A stretch of 35,308 nucleotides of DNA from NCBI GenBank assembly GCA_017620475.1, contig JAFZQI010000008.1, forward strand, positions 1-35,308, in the 5' to 3' direction. Each line of letters opens with the position of its first letter. The stretch's first letter is position 1. The DNA comes from Clostridiales bacterium (GTDB taxonomy: Bacteria > Bacillota > Clostridia > Saccharofermentanales > Saccharofermentanaceae). The notes under the pieces are model-generated. The model did not search any database, was not told the origin of the DNA, and saw only the letters and a program-made list of their open reading frames with translations. The translations under genes were made by a program, and so were the position numbers. Below are positions 7,675 to 14,020 of this stretch, piece by piece.

Positions 7675-8832
7675 ATGGCTAAGATATTAAAAAATGAGAA
7701 TGAATCACCGGAAGTCGATCTGAAGAACCTGACGGTGAAGTTAGCCGGGATGGGCCTGGATGAGGAGATCGAGGATGTGATCCCCGGAAAAAACAATACG
7801 AAAAACTATAAGACCGCATCAGATGATTCCCAAGAAGAAACAGATGACGCGGAGAAAGAAACGGATTCCGAAGAGTCCTCTGAAAACGTTCCGGAAGGCG
7901 AATCGGATACGTATGCCGAAACTACTTCGGAGAATATTGAAGAGTCTGTGGAAGAATCAGAAGAAATTGCTGAATTCTACGACAAAAGAAATGAAGAACG
8001 GGATCTGACACTGGAGAAGGTAGAAGAACTTGCAGGTGAGATGGAAGCGGCCGGTGAAGAGAAGAAACAGAAGGTCGGTGCGTTGGATACGATCATTGCC
8101 AAAACAGAGAAGCCGCAGATCATTAAAGAGAAGAAAAAGGCAAAGTTTGATGCCGTAGCTATTCTGGGTATCGTTCTGGCGATCCTGGCGCTTATCGGCG
8201 GTGCCATCTATCTTTACATTTCTACATATGAAGAACCGAATCTCGGAGTATCGGAGAAGGATTTCCGTCTGCATTACTATGAGACGGCGATCTATAAGGG
8301 TATTATTTCCTATGGTTTCTCCATGCCGGTTCCGACATACCGTGACGAAGATCCGGCAACCGGAGAGTCCACTGAAGCCTCGGCAACAGAAACAAGCGCG
8401 GCTGCCGATCCGACTGCCGTAACGACAGAAGTAAAGTCGAAATACCGCTATTACGATTCACGTATGACCAATGCACTCGATCTGCCGATCTATATTTCCG
8501 GTAAGGAAGTAAGAAGCAACGGTATGATGAAGCAGGTCCGTTTCTTCGCGCCTGTTAGTTCCGAGGAAGAAATGCAGGTCATCAAGGTGGCGTTTGCCGG
8601 ATTCCTTCAGGCCTTCTATGTCGGCACAGACAGCCAGATCTGTGCAGATAAGATCAGTAATGCCTATAGCCAGTCTATGGCATCAGCTGAACCTTGTGTC
8701 ATGATTAAGGACGGCGACATTGCATATGCCGTTTCTAAGAATAATATAGACGGTGTTCCGTGTCTTATCCTCGACATCGTACCCGCCAAGGAAGCAGATA
8801 AGTTCGTATTCTTTAACTCGATTTTCGGCTGA
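7675..8832 (+). CDS. Acidic single-pass membrane protein of unknown function
   Basis: A 385-residue protein I do not recognise. Residues 1 to about 150 are hydrophilic and very Glu/Asp/Ser-rich, suggesting a disordered cytoplasmic domain. A Lys-rich stretch (EKKKAKFD) precedes one strong transmembrane segment (about residues 161-185, VAILGIVLAILALIGGAIYL). The positive-inside rule then puts the N-terminus in the cytoplasm and the rest outside. The outer part contains a Thr/Ala/Ser/Glu linker (about 225-255) and a compact C-terminal domain ending in FFNSIFG. No enzyme motif, sortase signal or lipobox is seen. AAAGGT (7662-7667) is an acceptable ribosome site. It is transcribed divergently from the SDR gene and lies upstream of the third DUF6273/FN3 paralog, which has its own promoter. 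A role in anchoring or secreting the neighbouring surface proteins is only a guess from position. Confidence 0.8.
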   Translation: MAKILKNENESPEVDLKNLTVKLAGMGLDEEIEDVIPGKNNTKNYKTASDDSQEETDDAEKETDSEESSENVPEGESDTYAETTSENIEESVEESEEIAEFYDKRNEERDLTLEKVEELAGEMEAAGEEKKQKVGALDTIIAKTEKPQIIKEKKKAKFDAVAILGIVLAILALIGGAIYLYISTYEEPNLGVSEKDFRLHYYETAIYKGIISYGFSMPVPTYRDEDPATGESTEASATETSAAADPTAVTTEVKSKYRYYDSRMTNALDLPIYISGKEVRSNGMMKQVRFFAPVSSEEEMQVIKVAFAGFLQAFYVGTDSQICADKISNAYSQSMASAEPCVMIKDGDIAYAVSKNNIDGVPCLILDIVPAKEADKFVFFNSIFG

Positions 8833-8873
8833 TCTTTTTCCTCCCGATTTGAATAGGAATGTATAAACGTACA

Positions 8874-8882
8874 TGGTATAAT
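8874..8882 (+). promoter_or_regulatory. Extended -10 promoter for paralog C
   Basis: TGG followed by a perfect TATAAT (8877-8882), about 50 bases before the ATG at 8935. No good -35 lies at 17 bases; TTGAAT at 8849-8854 is 22 bases away. It would rely on the extended -10. Confidence 0.6.
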
Positions 8883-8934
8883 ATCAGAAGAATCTGATTT
8901 TTCTGCTTAGGCGTTTTCATTCCGGGAGGTAAAT

Positions 8935-11034
8935 ATGAATATCCGTCAGCAAACGAAAGCAGTGGGGCGTAAGATCCTTTCCGTACTGCTTACGGCATCT
9001 GTTAGTTTTGCCGTTCTTCCGTGTCTTCAAGGAATACAGAGTTCATCTGCCGTTCAGGCTGCCTGGACCAAGTCATCGAGCAATACCAGATTAGGTGTGA
9101 CTATGATGGCGAACCCTACAGCGCCATCCCACAAAGATGATCCATGGAAGGGAAGTTACGTATACTTCGGAAAGTACGACGGTACCCCTATCCGTTTCCG
9201 GGTATTGAGTAGAAGCACAAACAAGTTTGGTGTTCCATCCCTTTTCCTCGATAGTGATCAGATCCTTTTCTTTGAATGGTTTGATGAGGATGCGATTGCG
9301 AATTCGGCCGGTGCATGTGAGAATAACTGGGCCTACAGTGATCTTCGTAATATGCTCAATTCCTCCGGTTTCCTAACCAGATCAAACGGCTTTACGGCCG
9401 CCGAGAGAAATGCCATCACGACCAGCGTGCTCAAAGGCGGACAGCCATATGCTTCCGGATCGTTCTGCGAATATGTTTTCGGAAGTAATGTAGGACTGAA
9501 TTACGATAAAGTATTCCTTCTTGATGCGGCGGATATCCTCAATTCTTCTTACGGTTATTATCCAAGTTCAGGATATATCTACAACTCGATCAATGATCTG
9601 ATAAACGGGAACTTCGAAGATTGTACGGTCAACAACCACATTAAGAATGCCATCTATGACGGATACGTGTATTCGACCGGCTGGTGGCTTCGCGCCTGCG
9701 ATCCGGTTGTTTCGGATATGGGCGTGATTATTGGTGATTACGGTCCCTATAGCGGTGCCCCGGTCAATCTCACATTTGGAGTTGCTCCGTCTCTGAATAT
9801 CAAACAGACATCGATCCTTTTCACCTCGCTGGTTTCCGGAACTAGCGGAAAAGCAGGAGCGGAGTATAAACTTACGATTATTGATCCGAACATGTCTGTC
9901 TCTCTTCCTTCCGGTTCTGCGATTAGAGAGAAAAGCGGTACAGTAGCCGTTCCTTTTAAGATCAGCGGTTCCAATTCCGGCAGCGCGACACGTGTCTCGA
10001 TACTCATTACTGATAAAGCCTACGATGCATCCGGCGCAAATATGCTTTATTACGATAAACTCAATGTGGCTTCCTTCCCGACAAGCGGAGAGGGCTGGTT
10101 CCAAATTCCCAGCAGTATATCTGGGGTATGGGGCACGGATTTCCACGTTTATATGATCGCGGAAGATATAAATGACACTCATTACACGGATTATGCAAGT
10201 ACCCCTTGTGAGATCCTGCCGCCGAAACCTGTGATCACAAAGGCCGAGCCCACGGATAACGGCGTATCGATCCGCTGGAATGCGGTCAATGGTAAGGATT
10301 CCTATAATATCTATCGGTCCGACAGCCAGAACGGAGCGTACAGTTATCTCGCAAGTGTGACCGGCGGAACATTGAAGTATACCGACAAAACGGCTAAAGG
10401 CGGGAAGACCTATTACTACAAGATCCGTCCGTATAACAAATCGGGCACGACGACCTGGTACGGCATCTATTCAGATCCCAAGAAGATCACCGTCCTTTCT
10501 GACTTGAAACTAACGGTTGAACCGAAAAGCGGAGTCACCATGACCCTATCCTGGACGGCGGTCAGCGGAGCCCAATCCTACGAGATCTGGCGATCGTCGA
10601 GTTCTTCCGGACCATACACCTTATTGAAAAGCACTACCGGAACTTCGACTTCCGATACCGGGCTTACGGCCGGAACCCGTTATTACTATATGGTCCGCGC
10701 CAAAAAGACCGTGAACGGTGAAGCTCAGTACAGCAAATATGCAGCCGGTGTAGCAGTAGCACTGGCCACACCTACTATGGAAAGCGCAACATTTAAGTCT
10801 GGTAAGGGCGTAACGCTGAAATGGACCAAAGCCAGCGGGGCGGACCGCTACAATGTGTACAAATACAACACATCAACCGGAAAGTACGATTATGTTGCCA
10901 GTGTCCTCGGCGGAACCCTGACATACACGGATTCCAAAGGAAAGAAAGGCGATTACTACAAAGTCCGTGCTTATAAGCGTGTGGACGGTGTCGTATATTA
11001 CGGCGGCTGGAGTAATGCCAAAGCAGGGAAATAA
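8935..11034 (+). CDS. Secreted DUF6273-like / fibronectin-III-like repeat protein, paralog C (shorter form)
   Basis: A 699-residue exported paralog of the proteins at 1985 and 4420. ATG 8935 follows GGGAGGT. The signal peptide spans about residues 1-42, with likely cleavage after AVQA. The DUF6273-like domain (about 60-300) includes GSYVYFGKYDGTPIRFRVL, LFLDSD, DKVFLLDAAD, GWWLRA and FGVAPSLNI. A beta-rich region follows to about 425, with WGTDFHVYMIAED and DYASTP shared by all three paralogs. It passes directly from there into FN3-like repeat 1 (about 435). The roughly 85-residue domain with the calcium-loop motif found in A and B is missing, which explains the shorter length. FN3-like repeats 2 and 3 start near 527 and 614 and end in the same NAKAGK. 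Function unknown; probably a surface or secreted binding protein. Confidence 0.85.
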   Translation: MNIRQQTKAVGRKILSVLLTASVSFAVLPCLQGIQSSSAVQAAWTKSSSNTRLGVTMMANPTAPSHKDDPWKGSYVYFGKYDGTPIRFRVLSRSTNKFGVPSLFLDSDQILFFEWFDEDAIANSAGACENNWAYSDLRNMLNSSGFLTRSNGFTAAERNAITTSVLKGGQPYASGSFCEYVFGSNVGLNYDKVFLLDAADILNSSYGYYPSSGYIYNSINDLINGNFEDCTVNNHIKNAIYDGYVYSTGWWLRACDPVVSDMGVIIGDYGPYSGAPVNLTFGVAPSLNIKQTSILFTSLVSGTSGKAGAEYKLTIIDPNMSVSLPSGSAIREKSGTVAVPFKISGSNSGSATRVSILITDKAYDASGANMLYYDKLNVASFPTSGEGWFQIPSSISGVWGTDFHVYMIAEDINDTHYTDYASTPCEILPPKPVITKAEPTDNGVSIRWNAVNGKDSYNIYRSDSQNGAYSYLASVTGGTLKYTDKTAKGGKTYYYKIRPYNKSGTTTWYGIYSDPKKITVLSDLKLTVEPKSGVTMTLSWTAVSGAQSYEIWRSSSSSGPYTLLKSTTGTSTSDTGLTAGTRYYYMVRAKKTVNGEAQYSKYAAGVAVALATPTMESATFKSGKGVTLKWTKASGADRYNVYKYNTSTGKYDYVASVLGGTLTYTDSKGKKGDYYKVRAYKRVDGVVYYGGWSNAKAGK
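10501..11034 (+). repeat. C-terminal two-FN3 module, copy 3 of 3
   Basis: A 534-bp copy of the module also found at 3824-4357 and 6244-6777. It is about 91% identical to copy 1 at protein level but carries many silent substitutions. Confidence 0.85.
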
Positions 11035-11092
11035 GTTCTAATGCTCAGATAAATGATAACACGGGAATCGCGTAAGCAATGGAGGTAAGAGG

Positions 11093-11888
11093 ATGAGATA
11101 CAGCAAAAAACTATTTAGTATTCTGTTGTGTTGATCCTGACTGTGGTAATGATGCCAACGGGTGCTGCAAAGGCGGAGGACGAGGATGCGCAAGAGCCGA
11201 GTGATGTGTATCTGATCAGCAATTACGAAGAACTGAAAGCATTTGCCTCGCTTGTTAATGGTGGGAACCAAGGCGCAAACGCAAAACTTACGGCAGATAT
11301 CGATGCTTCAGACGATAACTGGACACCGATCGAACGTTATTCCGGAACCTTTGACGGCTGAGGACACTCCATCACGGGCCTGAACTCTGCACAAGATGCC
11401 TCGTACATGGGAATGTTCCTATACCTTAACGGCGGTGTCGTGCAAAACTGCTATGTGACCGGCTCGGTGACCAGTAGTACGGTCTATCCCGGCGGCGTCG
11501 TAGGAAACAATGAAGGTATCGTCCGGTACTGCTACAGCGTTGCGGCGGTATCGGGTAAATACAGCGGTGGCGTAATCGGATGGAACGACGGCACCGTGAA
11601 TTCCTGCTATTACGATTCTGAAGTGATAACGGCTGCAAATGCGATAGCAAATAATAACGGCCAAGTATCCAATGTTTCCGGTCTAAGTACATCGCAGATG
11701 ACCGGCCCGGCGGCGAAGGAGAATATGACCGGATTTGATTTCGGAAACGTCTGGTTCGTGACGGCTTCCTATCCATCACTGAAGAACTCGAGCTGGAGAT
11801 CATCGTGTTTGAGAATGTGGATGTCATCGATGACAGTTTTGATAATGATGCCGAGGCACCGCACATCCCGGGCAAAAACTTCTTCTGA
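11093..11888 (+). pseudogene. Decayed secreted GLUG-like repeat protein
   Basis: A broken reading frame that can be followed by similarity. It opens with a good ribosome site (GGAGGTAAGAGG, 11081-11092) and ATG 11093, giving MRYSKKLFSILLC and then TGA at 11132. The hydrophobic core continues in another frame (LILTVVMMPTGAAKA), so one base appears lost near 11128-11132. That frame reads a GLUG-type context (ADIDASDDNWTPI, YSGTFDG) and hits an in-frame TGA at 11359-11361, where homologs continue with a GH-type motif. It then runs on through GGVVGNNEGIVRYCYS and GGVIGWNDGTVNSCYY, typical of the GLUG repeat. A second shift near 11785-11795 moves into an acidic tail that ends at 11886-11888. The intact product would be about 265 residues with a signal peptide. 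Sequencing error cannot explain three separate lesions easily. Confidence 0.8.
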
Positions 11889-11949
11889 TCGCGGTATATT
11901 AGCGGTTTTATCTTAATAATCCCGAATAAGTGATTGGATAAGTGAAAAA

Positions 11950-11980
11950 AAGGTTGTCTCAAAAATGAGACAACCTTTTT
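11950..11980. terminator. Bidirectional intrinsic terminator between the pseudogene and tRNA-Trp
   Basis: A perfect 10-bp stem (AGGTTGTCTC at 11951-11960 with GAGACAACCT at 11967-11976) has T residues on the right (11976-11980). A residues on the left (11945-11951) act as a T tract on the minus strand. It can therefore stop the plus-strand pseudogene and the minus-strand tRNA. Confidence 0.88.
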
Positions 11981-11982
11981 GC

Positions 11983-12057
11983 TGGCAGGGGAGACACGAT
12001 TCGAACATGCAACCAGCGGTTTTGGAGACCGCTGCTCTACCATTGAGCCACTCCCCT
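11983..12057 (-). tRNA. tRNA-Trp (anticodon CCA)
   Basis: Read on the minus strand. The acceptor is AGGGGAG/CTCCCCT, the D arm GCTC/GAGC and the anticodon arm GCGGT/ACCGC around loop CTCCAAA, which places CCA as anticodon. The T arm is GCATG/CGTGT with loop TTCGAAT. Discriminator G and an encoded CCA end (11983-11985) complete it. Confidence 0.96.
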
Positions 12058-12097
12058 AGGTATATGGGTGTTTGCACTAGGTCAAACAACATGCATT

Positions 12098-12126
12098 AGT
12101 TTACTCAAGTGTTTGCATGATGTCAA
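12098..12126 (-). promoter_or_regulatory. Promoter for tRNA-Trp
   Basis: On the minus strand a perfect TTGACA (12126-12121) is followed after 17 bases by TAAACT (12103-12098). It overlaps the predicted proC promoter on the other strand. Confidence 0.6.
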
Positions 12127-12141
12127 GTAGAATGTTATGAT
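12113..12141 (+). promoter_or_regulatory. Promoter for the proC operon
   Basis: TTGCAT (12113-12118) and TATGAT (12136-12141) are 17 bases apart, with TGT directly before the -10. The ATG of proC is 40 bases downstream. Confidence 0.6.
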
Positions 12142-12181
12142 TTTAAGAAACAGGAAATAAGAAGAGATCGAGGTGTTTTGC

Positions 12182-12985
12182 ATGATTTTTGCAGTTATCG
12201 GAACCGGCAATATGGGCCGGGCGCTTGTTGGAGGATTTATTAAGAGCGGGATCCTTACTCCCAAGGATGTCCGTCTTTGTGATATCGATGAAAAGAAAGT
12301 CACGGAGCTGGCCTCCGAGACAGGCTGTCAGCCGTACACGGATGCATCGCTGGCGGTAAAGGATGCCGACTATGTACTTCTTGCGGTGAAACCGCAGGTT
12401 TTTGACCAGACGGTGAAATCTTTGGCAGGAAGCCTGAAGGATGATGTGGTCGTGATCTCTATCGCCGCATCTGTTACACTTGACCGTATTTCCTCGCTTC
12501 TTCAGCCGGAAACCGCAATTGTACGTGTCATGCCCAATACTCCGGCTCTTGTTGGCGCAAGCGTATGCGCAGTATGCACCCGCTGTGTCGAAAAAGAAAA
12601 GAGTGATTTCGTTGAGAAACTCCTTGGAACCTGCGGTATCGTGGTTCCTTGTGACGAGAAGACACTTGATGCCATCGGCTGCGTTTCCGGAACCGGACCT
12701 GCTTACGTCATGCTTTTCATAGAGGCAATGGCCGATGCTGCTGTGAAACTCGGCATTCCGAGAAAGACCGCACTTGATATAGCCGCTATGACGGTATATG
12801 GTTCGGGAAAACTTATGGTGGAGACGGGGACTCATCCCGCCGTTTTGAAGGATCAGGTCTGCTCGCCCGGCGGAACGACCATCGAAGGTGTTCTTGCCCT
12901 TGAAAAGGGTGGCCTCCGTGCAGCCGTAGAAGATGCGGTCGTTGCTGCCGATCTGAAGACCAAAGCTCTGGCAGGAGGAAAGTGA
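12182..12985 (+). CDS. proC: Pyrroline-5-carboxylate reductase
   Basis: Reduces 1-pyrroline-5-carboxylate to proline with NAD(P)H, the last step of proline synthesis, in the cytosol. The 267-residue protein has the Rossmann motif IGTGNMG near residues 6-12, AVKPQV, and VRVMPNTPALVG. It also carries the C-terminal signature around GTGPAYVMLFIEAMADAAV, VCSPGGTTIEGV and a final Leu-rich helix, all standard ProC features; length is normal. I chose ATG 12182 because GAGGTG (12170-12175) is correctly spaced; the in-frame GTG at 12173 is part of that site. It is the first gene of a tightly packed block (rnhA starts 3 bases after its stop). Confidence 0.95.
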   Translation: MIFAVIGTGNMGRALVGGFIKSGILTPKDVRLCDIDEKKVTELASETGCQPYTDASLAVKDADYVLLAVKPQVFDQTVKSLAGSLKDDVVVISIAASVTLDRISSLLQPETAIVRVMPNTPALVGASVCAVCTRCVEKEKSDFVEKLLGTCGIVVPCDEKTLDAIGCVSGTGPAYVMLFIEAMADAAVKLGIPRKTALDIAAMTVYGSGKLMVETGTHPAVLKDQVCSPGGTTIEGVLALEKGGLRAAVEDAVVAADLKTKALAGGK

Positions 12986-12988
12986 TCT

Positions 12989-13444
12989 GTGGCAGAACTG
13001 ATGACTGTCGACATCTATACCGATGGTTCCTGTTCAGGAAATCCCGGTCCGGGAGGATGGGGAGCGATTTTGATCTGCAAAGGAGTGGAAAAGGAGATCT
13101 CCGGCGGTGAGAAATTGACTACGAATAACCGTATGGAGCTGATTGCAGCGATTTCGGCGCTCAAGTGCCTCAATCGTCCGTGTAAAGTGAAGCTTTATAG
13201 CGACAGTGCCTATCTTATCAACGGATTTACGGCCGGATGGATCATGTCTTGGAAACGTAACGGCTGGAAAAACAGTTCGAAACAGACCGTGAGTAATATA
13301 GATTTATGGCAGGAACTGGACCGTCTTTCCGGTATTCACGAAATTACCTGGATCAAGGTCAAAGGTCATGCGGATAATGAGTATAACAATCGCTGTGATG
13401 CGCTGGCTGTAGCGCAGACGAAAAAGCAAGGGGAGATGACTTAA
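12989..13444 (+). CDS. rnhA: Ribonuclease HI
   Basis: Hydrolyses the RNA strand of RNA-DNA hybrids in the cytosol, removing primers and R-loops. The 151-residue protein has the four catalytic carboxylates in their usual places: Asp12 (YTDGSCSGNPGPGG), Glu50 (NRMEL), Asp72 (SDSAYLI) and Asp137 (RCDALA). The GHADNEYN segment supplies the flexible-loop His. Translation starts at GTG 12989 with AGGAGG at 12973-12978 inside the end of proC. The handle region (SWKRNGWKNSS) of E. coli-type RNase HI is present. The next gene follows 3 bases after the stop. Confidence 0.95.
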   Translation: MAELMTVDIYTDGSCSGNPGPGGWGAILICKGVEKEISGGEKLTTNNRMELIAAISALKCLNRPCKVKLYSDSAYLINGFTAGWIMSWKRNGWKNSSKQTVSNIDLWQELDRLSGIHEITWIKVKGHADNEYNNRCDALAVAQTKKQGEMT

Positions 13445-13447
13445 CTA

Positions 13448-14020
13448 ATGGATAAGCCGAAGGGGAATATCGCGGCATCAGATGAACAGTTATATGAGAA
13501 GATCGTAGACAGAAAGACCGTTTTCGAAGGAAAGGTGTTTACGGTTGAAGTTCGGGATATAGAGCTTTTCGACGGGTCTCATTCCAGAAGAGATGTGGTG
13601 CTTCATAACGGGGGCGCCACGATCGTAGCGCTTGATGATGAGATGAATACATATCTGGTACGCCAGTTCCGTTCTCCGTATGAGAAGGTCATCTATGAGC
13701 TTCCCGCGGGAAAAGTCGAGAAAGGTGAAGATCCTAAGGTTTGCGCGATCCGTGAATTGAAGGAAGAGACCGGTATGGAGGCGTCCAGCGTGGAGAGCCT
13801 CGGTCAGATGTATGCGACTCCCGGGTACTGCTCGGAGATCATCCATCTTTATCTGGCAACAGGTCTTACGATTGGTGAGGGAAGACCGGATGACGGAGAA
13901 CTTCTGCAGGTGATCAAGATCCCGTTGTCACAGGCGGTTGTAATGATTGAGAATAATGAGATATCTGATGCGAAAACAACTGTGGCGCTTCTTAAGACGG
14001 CAAGGAGGTTTGGTATCTGA
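13448..14020 (+). CDS. nudF: Nudix hydrolase, ADP-ribose pyrophosphatase type
   Basis: Hydrolyses ADP-ribose to AMP and ribose 5-phosphate, a housekeeping function; the exact substrate is inferred. The 190-residue protein has a complete Nudix box (GKVEKGED...RELKEETGM, about residues 88-110). The preceding strand context is VRQFRSPYEKVIYELPAG, and MYATPGYCSEIIHLY follows the box, as in NudF/YqkG ADP-ribose pyrophosphatases. The N-terminus (KTVFEGKVFTVEVRDIEL) is also typical. It lies in the proC-rnhA-nudF-ftsK run and its TGA overlaps the ATG of ftsK by one base, suggesting translational coupling. Confidence 0.9.
   Translation: MDKPKGNIAASDEQLYEKIVDRKTVFEGKVFTVEVRDIELFDGSHSRRDVVLHNGGATIVALDDEMNTYLVRQFRSPYEKVIYELPAGKVEKGEDPKVCAIRELKEETGMEASSVESLGQMYATPGYCSEIIHLYLATGLTIGEGRPDDGELLQVIKIPLSQAVVMIENNEISDAKTTVALLKTARRFGI

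Noticed and set aside
1985..11034. Sortase motif, dockerin or S-layer domain in the three secreted paralogs
   Set aside because: All three end in NAKAGK with no LPxTG, hydrophobic tail or SLH signature; the calcium-loop motif in A and B occurs once and not as a paired dockerin.
6244..11034. Recent gene conversion among the C-terminal modules
   Set aside because: Short identical tracts exist, but silent differences are spread through the module, so selection explains the protein identity better.
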